Below are positions 42,509-52,169 of a DNA stretch of 64,000 nt, piece after piece. The position numbers were made by a program, and so were the translations under genes. This stretch comes from CAYJII01 sp964370225. Its GTDB lineage: Bacteria > Bacillota > Clostridia > Oscillospirales > Ruminococcaceae. The stretch's first letter is position 1. Every line of letters begins with the position of its first letter. A model generated the notes under the pieces. The model had not been told where the DNA came from. It did no database searches and worked only from the letters and a program-made list of their open reading frames with translations. The stretch covers positions 7,087-71,086 of the forward strand of contig CAYJII010000004.1 in the NCBI GenBank assembly GCA_964370225.1. Reading direction: 5' to 3'.

Positions 42509-43606
42509 CTAATTATGCTGTTTAACGCTTAAAACAAAGCCAATTCCAATAAAGCTAGTGAGTAGTGACGTTCCTCCACTGCTCAAAAACGGCAATGTTA
42601 TTCCAATAACTGGAAGTAGGCACACCACCATACCGATGTTTATAATGCTTTGAACGAATATTACAGCGAATACTCCCGAGCAAATAAGTGTGCCAGCATA
42701 ATCTTTGCTATGTTTTGCTGCGATTAAAATTCTGATGCACAGTAATGTAATTAGTGCAATTAGTAGTATCGCGCCGATAATCCCTGTTGTTTGCGCAACA
42801 TAACTAAATATAAAGTCATTGTAGGCTTTGGGGACTTCGATGTATTTCTCTGCATTAAGTCCTACTCCGAATATTCCACCACGCTCAATTGCTTGTAAGC
42901 CTAAAAATTGTTGGTATCCAATTCCGTTGGCATCCTGTGCAGGATTTAGCGCTATATAAAATCGCTCACGCAGATAATCTGGGAGCACCAAATACCAAAT
43001 GAACGGTGCTGCTAGCAATATTGCAGCGATAATTATTAGAAAAAACTTCCTAGACAGTCCAGCTATAAACATCATCACGAAAAATATAGCTACAAATATT
43101 ATCGCAGTACCCATATCTCCTTGCGCCATAATAATCACGAATGGTGCTAATGCATGCGCACATAACCATAAAAATGTGGTGAATTCATTAATTTTGTTTT
43201 TCACTTTATATAAATGAAAAGCAAATGATAATATAAACACAATTTTAAGAATCTCACTTGGCTGTACACTCAACGGTCCTATCACTATCCACGCTGTGTC
43301 ATCGCTTCCCGATGGTGTGTGCCCAAGCCCTGGAATATATACAGAAAATACAAGCAAAATACACAGTGGCACGTATAGATACCAGCACTTGATAATTTTT
43401 CGGTAGTCGATTATCATCAATATGGAAGATGCAATCACTCCCATCGAAAATGCTACTAGCTGTGGTATGAGAGCAGAAGTTCTTATGATATCATTTATCG
43501 ACATCGAATAGAGCATAATGCTCCCAAATAAAGTTAGCGCTATACTGATTATGAGCACATCAAGGGCTTTTATGTGTTTATATGCGCCTAAAATAAAATT
43601 TCCCAC
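42509..43606 (-). CDS. rodA: RodA/FtsW/SpoVE-family peptidoglycan polymerase
   Basis: A 365-residue SEDS protein with about 10 membrane helices. Family motifs include SGSDDTAWIVIGPLSVQPSE with the conserved Pro-Ser-Glu, AQGDMGTAII, IGYQQFLGLQAIERGGIFG, and the C-terminal LPFLSSGGTSLL. SEDS proteins polymerise lipid II with a partner class B PBP, which is not in this window. RodA is favoured over FtsW/SpoVE by the short length and by the absence of mur/fts genes, but the assignment within the family is only moderate. Confidence 0.85.
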   Translation of the reverse strand: MGNFILGAYKHIKALDVLIISIALTLFGSIMLYSMSINDIIRTSALIPQLVAFSMGVIASSILMIIDYRKIIKCWYLYVPLCILLVFSVYIPGLGHTPSGSDDTAWIVIGPLSVQPSEILKIVFILSFAFHLYKVKNKINEFTTFLWLCAHALAPFVIIMAQGDMGTAIIFVAIFFVMMFIAGLSRKFFLIIIAAILLAAPFIWYLVLPDYLRERFYIALNPAQDANGIGYQQFLGLQAIERGGIFGVGLNAEKYIEVPKAYNDFIFSYVAQTTGIIGAILLIALITLLCIRILIAAKHSKDYAGTLICSGVFAVIFVQSIINIGMVVCLLPVIGITLPFLSSGGTSLLTSFIGIGFVLSVKQHN

Positions 43607-43638
43607 AGCAAAACCCTCTCTCTACTTTACTCTATCAA

Positions 43639-44964
43639 TTACTCTTCTTCCCCAACTAAATCGTATTCGCAAACATCATTTATACGGATGTTTACAAAAT
43701 CCCCGACTCTATATTGGTTTTCTAATGTAAAGAATACTTTCGCATCAATGTCAGGAGCATCTGCTTGCGTTCTGCCATAATAGCATTCTGCTATATCATC
43801 AAATCCTTCAAGCATAACTTTAATTGTTTGCCCAACTTTGGTATCATTTTTCGCTTCCATAATTAACATTTGGCTTTCCATGATTATATCCGCACGTTTT
43901 TGTCTTAGCTTTTTATCCACCTGATTTTCCATTTCGCCTGCTTTAGTTCCCTCTTCCTCAGAGTACGCAAAGCAGCCCAACCTGTCAAATTTTGTTTCTT
44001 TCACAAACTCAGCAAGCTCCTCGAACTGCTCGTTTGTTTCACCTGGATAACCTGTGATAAACGTGGTTCTAATAGTAACATCAGGAATATTTTTTCTGAG
44101 CTTCTCTATTAGTTTAACCGTTTTCTCTTTATTCATCGGTCTGTTCATAGATTTTAGTATCTCGTCGTTGCAGTGCTGTAGTGGCAAGTCTAAATACTTG
44201 ACAACTTTAGGTTCAGTTTTCATCACTTCGATTAACTCGTCCGTAACTTTATCTGGGTAACAATATAATAGTCTAATCCACTCAATACCGTCAACTTTGC
44301 ACAGTTCTTGTAGTAATTTAGCTAAATAATACTCATTGTAAATATCCTTGCCGTATTTTGTCACATCTTGTGCTACTAAAATTAACTCTTTTACGCCTTT
44401 TTCGGATAGCCACTTCGCTTCATTGATTACATCTTCCATCGGACGGCTTCTAAACTTCCCTCTAATTTTTGGAATAGCACAATACGAACAGTGATTATCA
44501 CAGCCCTCAGCGATTTTTAAATATGTATAATATGGCAGGTTCGTTAATATTCTAGGCCCATTAATATTTAAATCTTCTTTCGCGCCATATAGACAGACTT
44601 GCTTGCCATCTAAGATTTTTTGTATAGTCGAACAAATTTTATTGTTCGCACCAATCCCGATAACTGCATCTACTTCTGGCATCTCTTTTTGGATTTCTTC
44701 TCTATATCTCTCTGCAAGGCATCCTGTTACCACAATCGCTTTTATAGTTTTTTCGCGCTTTAAAGTTATCATTTCCATGATATTCTCAATCGCTTCTTCT
44801 TTTGCGGACTCAATAAATCCACAAGTATTTATTATTACTGCATCGCAACCCTCTAAATCAGTCACAAGCTTAAAGCCGTGATTTTTCAAATCGTACAGCA
44901 TAATCTCCGCATCTATTTGATTTTTGGGACAGCCCAGTGATACCATTGAAACTTTTATCGCCAT
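43639..44964 (-). CDS. rimO: Ribosomal protein S12 methylthiotransferase RimO
   Basis: A 441-residue radical-SAM methylthiotransferase. The N-terminal UPF0004 domain holds three Cys (SLGCPKNQID, NTCGF, GCLAERY) for an auxiliary cluster. The radical-SAM CxxxCxxC is CDNHCSYC. The segment RTTFITGYPGET follows, and the C-terminal TRAM domain begins near GQTIKVMLEGF. The SLGCPKNQVD-type start distinguishes RimO from MiaB. The target is Asp89 of ribosomal protein S12 by family knowledge. Confidence 0.95.
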   Translation of the reverse strand: MAIKVSMVSLGCPKNQIDAEIMLYDLKNHGFKLVTDLEGCDAVIINTCGFIESAKEEAIENIMEMITLKREKTIKAIVVTGCLAERYREEIQKEMPEVDAVIGIGANNKICSTIQKILDGKQVCLYGAKEDLNINGPRILTNLPYYTYLKIAEGCDNHCSYCAIPKIRGKFRSRPMEDVINEAKWLSEKGVKELILVAQDVTKYGKDIYNEYYLAKLLQELCKVDGIEWIRLLYCYPDKVTDELIEVMKTEPKVVKYLDLPLQHCNDEILKSMNRPMNKEKTVKLIEKLRKNIPDVTIRTTFITGYPGETNEQFEELAEFVKETKFDRLGCFAYSEEEGTKAGEMENQVDKKLRQKRADIIMESQMLIMEAKNDTKVGQTIKVMLEGFDDIAECYYGRTQADAPDIDAKVFFTLENQYRVGDFVNIRINDVCEYDLVGEEE

Positions 44965-44985
44965 TTTTTTGCTCCATTTCTAATT

Positions 44986-45609
44986 TTATTCGTAATCATA
45001 TTCATTATCGTCTAAGTGCTCGCTCATCGCACTCTTTATGTCGCTGTAGCTAAAACCGAGCCTTGCAAGTGCTGCAGCAACTTTTTTTGCCCCATCGGGT
45101 GAATTGAGCTTTCGATAATATTTGGTTGCCAGCAGCTCTTTAATCTGCTGTGACGCATCAATTTCCACTTGGTTTAGTGCGTATTCTGCAAGCTCTCTAT
45201 CGATGCCTTTTCTACGCATTTCAAACACCGCTTTGTTATAGCTTAACTTTTTTACAGTCAAATATCCCTCTGCAAGTCTTTGAGCATATTCCTCGTCATC
45301 AAGCAATCGTAACTCTAGCATTTTTGCCACTACGATATCGCAAACTTCCTCGCTATAATTTCGCTTTAATTTATCGTATAGCTCCTTTGTCGAGTGAGCG
45401 CGGTATCCCAGCAAATAAAATGCTCTATCCTTCGCTTTTTGCGTATCAGTAGCAGTTTTTAGCTCTTCTAAAAACTCTTCGTCAACGACCATATCTTTCT
45501 TAAGACGGTAGTCGCTCACCACATTTAAGTGGAGTGAATAAAAATATTCATCATCCACATAAACGCTGTAGTATGAGCCTTTTTTCTTCTCAATCGCAGT
45601 GATAACCAT
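44986..45609 (-). CDS. recX: Regulatory protein RecX
   Basis: A 207-residue RecX, an inhibitor and modulator of RecA filaments. The family pattern of three-helix repeats is visible: AFYLLGYRAHSTKELYDKLK, LDDEEYAQRLAEGYLTVKKL, and a C-terminal repeat with AAALARLGFSYSDIKSAM. The N-terminal KKGSYYSVYVDDEYFYSLHL strand is typical of Firmicutes. The start overlaps the recA stop by one base (TAATG), indicating coupled translation. Confidence 0.93.
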   Translation of the reverse strand: MVITAIEKKKGSYYSVYVDDEYFYSLHLNVVSDYRLKKDMVVDEEFLEELKTATDTQKAKDRAFYLLGYRAHSTKELYDKLKRNYSEEVCDIVVAKMLELRLLDDEEYAQRLAEGYLTVKKLSYNKAVFEMRRKGIDRELAEYALNQVEIDASQQIKELLATKYYRKLNSPDGAKKVAAALARLGFSYSDIKSAMSEHLDDNEYDYE

Positions 45610-46790
45610 TATTCAAAATCATCTTCATCAGGGTCGATATCTAAAAACATTGGTGCAGCTGCACTATCAGCCTTAGCCGGTGCTGCATCTTTTACATCAG
45701 CAGCAGGAGTAGGCGCAACTGTTTTCACAGCTTTTGCGCTTTGTGCCGATTTTTCAAGCGCTGCTTCTTGGTGATCTTTGATTTTTTGTGCGATTTCATC
45801 ACAAATTTCTGGATTTTCTTTAAGTAGAGCTTTTACTTTATCCCTACCCTGTCCAAGTCTTTCCCCGTTATAACTAAACCATGCACCACTTTTTTGGATA
45901 ATATCTAAATTAACCGCAAAATCAATGATTTCGCCGATAATCGACACACCCTCTCCGTACATGATATCAAACACGACTTCTTTAAAAGGAGGCGCAACTT
46001 TATTTTTTACAATTTTACATTTCGTTTTGTTCCCTACAACCTCAGAACCATTTTTAATTGCCTCGCCTTTTCTAACTTCAATCCTTACTGAGGAATAGAA
46101 TTTAAGCGCGCGTCCACCTGGTGTAGTTTCAGGATTACCATAAATAACCCCGATTTTTTCCCTAACTTGGTTTATGAAAATAGCAACACAGTTTGATTTT
46201 GAAACTACGCTTGTAAGCTTTCTCATCGCTTGTGACATCAGTCTTGCTTGTGTACCAACGTGGCTACTGCCCATTTCACCATCAATCTCCGCTCTTGTTA
46301 CCATCGCTGCAACTGAGTCAAGCACGATTACATCAATCGCACCTGAGCGAATAAGCGCTTCCATTATTTCTAATGCTTGCTCACCAGTATCAGGTTGGGA
46401 AACAAGTAGTGAGTCTATGTCTACACCCAATGCTTTTGCATAAATCGGGTCAAGTGCATGCTCAACGTCAATAAACGCTGCTTCTCCACCCTCTAGCTGA
46501 GCTTGTGCGACAATTTGTAATGCAACTGTTGTTTTACCAGAAGATTCAGGTCCGTAAACCTCAATAATTCTACCTCTGGGAACCCCACCTATACCTAGCG
46601 CCATATCAAGACCAAGTGAACCAGTGGAGATGTGGTCAACATTCATAGTTTTCGCCTGACCTAATTTCATAACAGCGCCTTTACCAAATTGCTTTTCTAT
46701 TTGCCCCAACGCTGTTTCTAAGGCTTTCTTTTTGTTCTCATTTACTGCATTTTGCGCTGAAGTTTCAGCATTTTTTTTCGCTTTTGCCAT
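45609..46790 (-). CDS. recA: Recombinase RecA
   Basis: A 393-residue RecA, the strand-exchange ATPase and SOS co-protease. Walker A GPESSGKTT is at residues 80-88. VIVLDSVAAMV (Walker B), the L1 loop DGEMGSSHVGTQARLMSQAM, and NQVREKIGVIYGNPETTPGG around L2 are present. The C-terminus is extended and Ala/Lys/Asp-rich (VAPTPAADVKDAAPAKADS), ending in an acidic tail. No obvious LexA box lies directly upstream; the gene sits 3 nt after prmC inside a long operon, so control may be from further upstream or from an internal promoter. Confidence 0.98.
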   Translation of the reverse strand: MAKAKKNAETSAQNAVNENKKKALETALGQIEKQFGKGAVMKLGQAKTMNVDHISTGSLGLDMALGIGGVPRGRIIEVYGPESSGKTTVALQIVAQAQLEGGEAAFIDVEHALDPIYAKALGVDIDSLLVSQPDTGEQALEIMEALIRSGAIDVIVLDSVAAMVTRAEIDGEMGSSHVGTQARLMSQAMRKLTSVVSKSNCVAIFINQVREKIGVIYGNPETTPGGRALKFYSSVRIEVRKGEAIKNGSEVVGNKTKCKIVKNKVAPPFKEVVFDIMYGEGVSIIGEIIDFAVNLDIIQKSGAWFSYNGERLGQGRDKVKALLKENPEICDEIAQKIKDHQEAALEKSAQSAKAVKTVAPTPAADVKDAAPAKADSAAAPMFLDIDPDEDDFE

Positions 46791-46793
46791 TTC

Positions 46794-47648
46794 TTATTCC
46801 TCCATAATCTTTGTCGCGGTCACCACTCGTATAATTCCGCTTAAATCTTTATACTGCTTTATATCTTTAAGTCCTGCTCGCAATAAAATCTGTGCTACAT
46901 CATCTTCGTAGCCTTTGCCTATCTCAAATGCAAGCATTCCGTTATTTGCAAGTCTTTTGCTCCAAATTCTAGTTATCTCTTCGTAAAAATACAGCCCCTC
47001 ATTCTCTGCAAAAAGTGCTGTTTTAGGCTCAAATCGCACCTCTTCTTGTAGCACCTCCATATCAGCAGCGCTAATATACGGTGGGTTTGAAACTATGAGG
47101 TCAAATGCGCTTTCGCAATTTTTCGGTATCAGTGCATCATCACAGATGATTTCTACACTTGCGCGGTTTAGCTTTATGTTTTCGCGCAAATATTTTAGTG
47201 CGCCATCATATTTTTCGAGCGCAAAAACGTTGTGCGACTGATTTAAGTTTTTATCAAGCGTTATCGCAATGCATCCGCTCCCCGAACATATATCTATGAC
47301 TTTTGCATTTGCTTTTCCCTTTAAAAAATTTAGCGACACTTCACATAAAATCTCAGTATCCGCTCTGGGAATGAGTACGCCTTCCCCCACGTTAAATGTG
47401 AGGCCATAAAACTCCCACTCGCCCAAAATATACTGTAGTGGGTAATGCGTTATGCGCTTTTCTACTGCCCCATAAAGCAGTGCTTGTGTTTTCTCGCTAA
47501 CATTAATATTTTCTCCAGCTAAAATTTTGATTTTATCCACTGCAAAAAAATGTGAAATTAGCTCTCTCGCTTCAAATTCTGCACTCTCAATTCCAGCATC
47601 GTAAAGCCGTGTAATAATTTCTGTTGACAGAGTTTTTAAGTTTACCAC
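46794..47648 (-). CDS. prmC: Peptide chain release factor N5-glutamine methyltransferase
   Basis: A 284-residue PrmC, which methylates the Gln of the GGQ motif in release factors. The N-terminal helical domain includes ARELISHFF, then PLQYILGEWEFYGLTFNV, the SAM site VIDICSGSGCIAI, and the catalytic SNPPYIS motif. The SAM loop reads CSGSGC rather than the commoner CTGSGC. It overlaps the DUF1385 gene by 7 nt. prfA, often adjacent in Clostridia, is not here. Confidence 0.94.
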   Translation of the reverse strand: MVNLKTLSTEIITRLYDAGIESAEFEARELISHFFAVDKIKILAGENINVSEKTQALLYGAVEKRITHYPLQYILGEWEFYGLTFNVGEGVLIPRADTEILCEVSLNFLKGKANAKVIDICSGSGCIAITLDKNLNQSHNVFALEKYDGALKYLRENIKLNRASVEIICDDALIPKNCESAFDLIVSNPPYISAADMEVLQEEVRFEPKTALFAENEGLYFYEEITRIWSKRLANNGMLAFEIGKGYEDDVAQILLRAGLKDIKQYKDLSGIIRVVTATKIMEE

Positions 47649-48580
47649 TTGTCCTCCTCTTTATTCTCAGGGATTACTACTTCCATTGCTTTTATCGCAA
47701 CTTCAATTTGCTTATCATCAGGCTCTACTGTGGTCAAATGCTGAAGTTTTGTCCCAGGGTACGACACTGCTCTTGTCACCACATTATCATATTTACCTGC
47801 AATTTTTATAAGTTCATACGCTACTCCGACTACAATCGGCATCAGCGCAATTTTTATAAGCGTTCTAGTAATTGGATCACTCCATGTTACTACAGAAAAT
47901 ATAATTATCCCAATGATTAGCACTAGTATCAAAAAGCTAGTGCCACAGCGTGGGTGAAACCTGCTCTTTTTGCGAATATTTTCCACTGTTAGCTCTTCCC
48001 CAGCTTCGTAACAAGCTATCGTTTTGTGTTCTGCACCGTGATAACCGAACACCCGCTTGATATCTGGATTTTTCGACACTAACCACAAATACAGCACAAA
48101 AATAATTATTTTGATTATCCCTTCAATTGCCCCTTTAAATATTCCTACTGGGAATAAAAATTCTAATCCCCATACCGCAAGTGACGGCACGAATAAAAAC
48201 AACACTACCGATATCCCCATACCAAGTACAAGCGCAATAACTGAGACTACGTTCATCATGTTATCGCCAAGTTTATCGTTGAGCCATTTTTCAAATTTTG
48301 AATCCTCTTCTTCAATTTCGACTTTATCAGCTGATTTCATCAAGCATTTGTAACCTAAAATCAAGCTGTCAAGCATATTAAAAATTCCTCTAATAAACGG
48401 AATTTTTTTCACTGTATTAAGTTTTGAGTTTTTCTTATAAGTATCCCATGTTTCTACGTCAATTTCTCCGCTTGCAAGCCTCACTGCCATGGAGCTTTTT
48501 TGCGGTCCTCTCATCATAATTCCCTCAATCAAGGCTTGCCCGCCTATCGAGGTTTTATGCTCTTTTTTATTCTGTATCAA
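47642..48580 (-). CDS. DUF1385 membrane protein
   Basis: A 312-residue protein of the DUF1385 family. It starts with the diagnostic SIGGQALIEGIMMRGPQKSS. Four or five membrane segments follow (about 110-140, 145-165, 215-240, 245-265), with the central FGYHGAEHKTIACYEAGEEL and RFHPRCGTSFL motif rich in His and Cys, suggestive of metal binding. The function is unknown. Clostridial relatives commonly sit beside prmC, as here. Its start overlaps the rimI stop by 4 nt. Confidence 0.92.
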   Translation of the reverse strand: MIQNKKEHKTSIGGQALIEGIMMRGPQKSSMAVRLASGEIDVETWDTYKKNSKLNTVKKIPFIRGIFNMLDSLILGYKCLMKSADKVEIEEEDSKFEKWLNDKLGDNMMNVVSVIALVLGMGISVVLFLFVPSLAVWGLEFLFPVGIFKGAIEGIIKIIIFVLYLWLVSKNPDIKRVFGYHGAEHKTIACYEAGEELTVENIRKKSRFHPRCGTSFLILVLIIGIIIFSVVTWSDPITRTLIKIALMPIVVGVAYELIKIAGKYDNVVTRAVSYPGTKLQHLTTVEPDDKQIEVAIKAMEVVIPENKEEDKW

Positions 48581-49032
48581 TAATTTTCCTCCACATTTAT
48601 TTTTGCGTTAAATAGTATCGCATCTTCGACAGGGGCATCATAATAATTTTTTCTCTCCCCCACCTTAACAAAGCCATGCTTTTCATAAAATCTTATAGCT
48701 TTTTCATTGCTTTTTCGCACTTCTAGCATGACAAGTGTCACCCCTCTTTTTTCCAGCTCTTTTACTGCGCTGTCAAAAAGCATGGTGGCAACCCCTCTTC
48801 GCAAGTATTTATCGTCTACCGCTATGTTGTTAAGCTCAGCTTCATCCAACACAGTGGATATCCCGATAAACCCAATGACTTTTCCTTCGCAAATTGCACT
48901 TAAAACTACAGAGCTTTCTCGCTCGCATTCATTGGCAATGCTCTTCTCGCTCCACACAGGCATATTATATTCGCCCATGAGCTCGTGTATTCTAGTTGCG
49001 TGCGTATAATTTGCTTTAATAATTTTAATCAT
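48577..49032 (-). CDS. rimI: Ribosomal protein S18-alanine N-acetyltransferase RimI
   Basis: A 151-residue GNAT enzyme with IIKANYTHATRIHELM at the start, GKVIGFIGISTVLDEAELNN, and the acetyl-CoA loop YLRRGVATMLFDSAV. The C-terminal EVRKSNEKAIRFYEKHGFVK is the RimI signature. It lies in a tight cluster with DUF1385 and the phosphatase. tsaB and tsaD, its common neighbours, are absent. Confidence 0.9.
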   Translation of the reverse strand: MIKIIKANYTHATRIHELMGEYNMPVWSEKSIANECERESSVVLSAICEGKVIGFIGISTVLDEAELNNIAVDDKYLRRGVATMLFDSAVKELEKRGVTLVMLEVRKSNEKAIRFYEKHGFVKVGERKNYYDAPVEDAILFNAKINVEENY

Positions 49033-49447
49033 CGCTTAATTTTTTAACTTCCTGTGTAAAATATTCGTTTATCCTATCCCTGCACTCCTCAAAATCTGCG
49101 ATACTGCCATTGACTGGGTCAGGTATATCTAAAACTTTAATTTTACCCTCAAGCTCAGGTAATGAGTCAAGTATTATCTCTCTTTGCGAATATGTCATCG
49201 CATAGATGATATCAACCGCATCAAAGTCCTCTTTTACTACACGCACCGCTTTGTGCTCGGATATATCAATCCCCATTTTCTCCATGACAACAACCGCTTT
49301 TTTATCGACTACTTGCCCGTCAAATGCAGCTAAACCAAAACTATTTACATCAATATTTAACCCACCACTAGAGATCATATTTTTCATAATCCCCAAAGCC
49401 ATCGCACTACGTCGGATATTAGCTGTGCAAAGAATCAGTATTTTCAT
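49025..49447 (-). CDS. Low-molecular-weight protein-tyrosine-phosphatase-like protein
   Basis: A 140-residue LMW-PTP/ArsC-superfamily protein. The phosphate loop reads CTANIRRS (Cys7 to Ser14); it keeps the C-x5-R-S spacing but replaces the usual CxGNxCRS pattern at two positions. The general-acid Asp is in LDIPDPV. Clostridial relatives near rimI are tyrosine or arginine phosphatases or arsenate reductases. With the altered loop the activity is uncertain. The ATG at 49445-49447 is chosen because GAGG lies about 8 nt upstream. The end overlaps rimI by 8 nt. Confidence 0.85.
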   Translation of the reverse strand: MKILILCTANIRRSAMALGIMKNMISSGGLNIDVNSFGLAAFDGQVVDKKAVVVMEKMGIDISEHKAVRVVKEDFDAVDIIYAMTYSQREIILDSLPELEGKIKVLDIPDPVNGSIADFEECRDRINEYFTQEVKKLSDD

Positions 49448-49472
49448 CTTTTCCACCTCGTCAATATAAATC

Positions 49473-52019
49473 TTATCCGTTTTTCGCCTCGTACCAAGTT
49501 TTGCCTAAATGTGCGTCTACCACCAAAGTTACGCTTAAATCAGCTGCATTTTGCATTTCCTCTTTTAGTAGAGTTTGTACAGTTTTAGCAACACTTTCGT
49601 GCGCCTCAACTATCAGTTCATCGTGTACTTGTAGTATCAGTTTTGCGTCTAGTTTTTCTTTTTCAAGCCTGTTGTACACTCGTATCATCGCTATTTTTAT
49701 TATGTCCGCTGCGCTTCCCTGAATAGGCGTATTCAGCGCCATTCGCTCAGCAAAAGCTTTTTTTGTTTTATTAGTGTTGCTGATATCTGCTAGTTCTCTT
49801 TTTCTATTATATAATGTTCTTACAAAGCCATCTTCTTCTGCTTTTACCACAATTTTTTTCATATATTCATCAACACCTGCATAAGTTTGCAGATATTGGT
49901 TAATATATTCTTTTGCCTCGTACATGCTAACCCCGATATCTTTTGACAAGGAAAATGGGCCTATACCATATACAATGCCGAAATTTATCGCTTTTGCATT
50001 ACTTCTTTGTGTGGAGCTCACCTCTTCAAGTGGTGTGTTAAACACTTGTGAAGCTGTGATTGCATGGATATCTAGTCCATTCGCAAAACCATCTATCATG
50101 TCTTTGTCATTTGCAATATGCGCCAATATTCTAAGCTCAATTTGGGAATAATCAGCATCTACTAGCACATAATCTTCTTTTGCTGTAAAAAACTCTCGCA
50201 TTTTGCTTCCCAGTTTTGTCCTCACTGGAATATTCTGCACATTTGGCTCGGTGGAGCTTATGCGCCCCGTCCTAGTTTCTGTTTGGTTAAAAGTTGAGTG
50301 AACACGCCCGTCTTCGCCTACAACTTTCAGTAATCCCACTGCATATGTCGATTGCAATTTTGTAAGCTTGCGATATTCTAAAATCGCCTCGATGATTTCA
50401 TGCTTACCTTTTAGCGACTCAAGCACATCAGCATTTGTGGAGTAGCCTGTTTTGGTTTTCTTTTTAGCTGGTAGCCCCAACTTTTCAAATAGTATTCTAC
50501 CAAGCTCCTTTGTAGAGTTTGGGTTAAACTCTTCTCCCGCATGTTCAAAAATTATCGCTTTAAGCACAGTGATATTTTCACCCAATGTTTGCGAAAACTG
50601 CTCTATTCCCTCTTTATCAACAGCAAAACCTTCATGCTCCATGGAGGCTAACACTAATGACAGCGGAAGCTCAATCTCGCTATATAATTTTTGCATATCT
50701 TCTTGCTCAAGCATTTGACTTAGGCTATCGCATAAATCTGAAAGTGCAGCGATATCAAAAAGCTCTTCATTTACATTATAGTTGTTATGCGGCAAATATT
50801 TCTGCGCTAAATGCAAAACGCTGTAGTCTTTACCAGCAGCACTTAGCAAATACGCTGCAAGTTCAACATCAAAATTAATATTCGGTGTAGAAATCCCTAA
50901 TCCAAGCGCTAATTTATATAGCTTTTTGGCTACAGTTGTCCTTATAGGCTTTTCGCAATTTAGTATTGCTCTTAATGCTTCATCACTATTTTCCACGAGA
51001 TAGATGCGCTTTTTTACATTAATTTTGATTATACTTTCGTCAATGATTACATCAACTCTGTCCACTTCATTCATTATCTGTGTCAACTGCGAAAGCTGCA
51101 CGTCACTTATTATTTCGCAGATAGTTTCGTTAATTTTCTTATTCTCGCTCACTTCATTTGAGCGCTTAACTCCAAGCTTATCAAAAAAGCTGAACATCTC
51201 AAGCTCAGTGAGTAGCATGGAAAGCTCGTCCTCAGCAACTTCTCCCCTTGCTAATTCTGTGCATGATAATCCAATCGGAACATCAACACATATCCTTGCT
51301 AAATCTCTACTTAAAAAAGCATTTTCTTTTGATTCGCTTAAAAGTTTTTTTATCCTCGGTGTAGCCTCTATCGCCTCAACATCAGCGTAAATATTATCTA
51401 TATTCACATTCTTTTGTATAAGTGTTAATGCGGTTTTCTCCCCAATACCTTTTACACCAGGGATATTATCAGAAGTGTCACCCATTAAAGCTTTAACTTC
51501 GATTAAGTCAATTGGGTTCACACCATACTCTTCTATCAGTCTTTTAACATCGTATACAATGTTCTCTTTAGTTTTTATCAAGCAAACTTTCACATTATCA
51601 CTAACTAGTTGCAGTGCATCCCTGTCCCCTGTGGCTATAATGCATTCATTTTCGCTCTCTGCACAAATTTTACCCAATGTACCCAAAACATCGTCTGCTT
51701 CAAAGCCTTCTTTTTCGACAATTTTATAACCCAGCAATCTCACGATATCTTTCACCAATGGGAATTGTTGTGCTAATTCCTCTGGCATACCTTTGCGCTG
51801 AGCCTTGTAACCGTCATACTGCAAATGACGAAAAGTTTTTGCTTTCATATCAAAAGCGAAAACTATTTCATCGGGCGACAAATCTTTTTGCAGTTTGAGC
51901 ATGATATTAAAAAATCCAAAAATCGCATTAGTGAAAACCCCGTTTTTATTCGCCAGTTGTCTCACTCCGTAAAACGCACGATTAATTATACTATTACCGT
52001 CTATTGCGAGCAGTTTCAT
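49473..52019 (-). CDS. polA: DNA polymerase I
   Basis: An 848-residue PolA. The N-terminal 5'-3' exonuclease domain (LLAIDGNSIINRAFYGVR, FEADDVLGTL, MGDTSDNIPGVKGIGEKTA) is complete. The middle 3'-5' exonuclease-like domain lacks the DxE metal motif (VDVIIDESIIKINV in its place), so proofreading is probably lost, as in Bacillus and Thermus PolA. The polymerase domain carries motif A VDADYSQIELRILAH, the O-helix RSNAKAINFGIVYGI and motif C QVHDELI. The ATG at 52017-52019 follows GGAG at 5 nt. It is the first gene of the long minus-strand block. Confidence 0.97.
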   Translation of the reverse strand: MKLLAIDGNSIINRAFYGVRQLANKNGVFTNAIFGFFNIMLKLQKDLSPDEIVFAFDMKAKTFRHLQYDGYKAQRKGMPEELAQQFPLVKDIVRLLGYKIVEKEGFEADDVLGTLGKICAESENECIIATGDRDALQLVSDNVKVCLIKTKENIVYDVKRLIEEYGVNPIDLIEVKALMGDTSDNIPGVKGIGEKTALTLIQKNVNIDNIYADVEAIEATPRIKKLLSESKENAFLSRDLARICVDVPIGLSCTELARGEVAEDELSMLLTELEMFSFFDKLGVKRSNEVSENKKINETICEIISDVQLSQLTQIMNEVDRVDVIIDESIIKINVKKRIYLVENSDEALRAILNCEKPIRTTVAKKLYKLALGLGISTPNINFDVELAAYLLSAAGKDYSVLHLAQKYLPHNNYNVNEELFDIAALSDLCDSLSQMLEQEDMQKLYSEIELPLSLVLASMEHEGFAVDKEGIEQFSQTLGENITVLKAIIFEHAGEEFNPNSTKELGRILFEKLGLPAKKKTKTGYSTNADVLESLKGKHEIIEAILEYRKLTKLQSTYAVGLLKVVGEDGRVHSTFNQTETRTGRISSTEPNVQNIPVRTKLGSKMREFFTAKEDYVLVDADYSQIELRILAHIANDKDMIDGFANGLDIHAITASQVFNTPLEEVSSTQRSNAKAINFGIVYGIGPFSLSKDIGVSMYEAKEYINQYLQTYAGVDEYMKKIVVKAEEDGFVRTLYNRKRELADISNTNKTKKAFAERMALNTPIQGSAADIIKIAMIRVYNRLEKEKLDAKLILQVHDELIVEAHESVAKTVQTLLKEEMQNAADLSVTLVVDAHLGKTWYEAKNG

Positions 52020-52054
52020 ATTTTCTCCATTCGAACTAATTTTCACGCAATTAT

Positions 52055-52083
52055 TTGACGAAAATCAGTTTTTACATTATAAT
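52055..52083 (+). promoter_or_regulatory. Promoter of dus
   Basis: TTGACG (52055-52060), 17-nt spacer and a perfect TATAAT (52078-52083), about 80 nt before the dus start and divergent from polA. Confidence 0.8.
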
Positions 52084-52169
52084 TATTTATAGGTATATAT
52101 CATTAGATATGATTATTAAAATTATACCACGATTAAAAATAATATTCAAGGATAATATGTAAAATAAAA

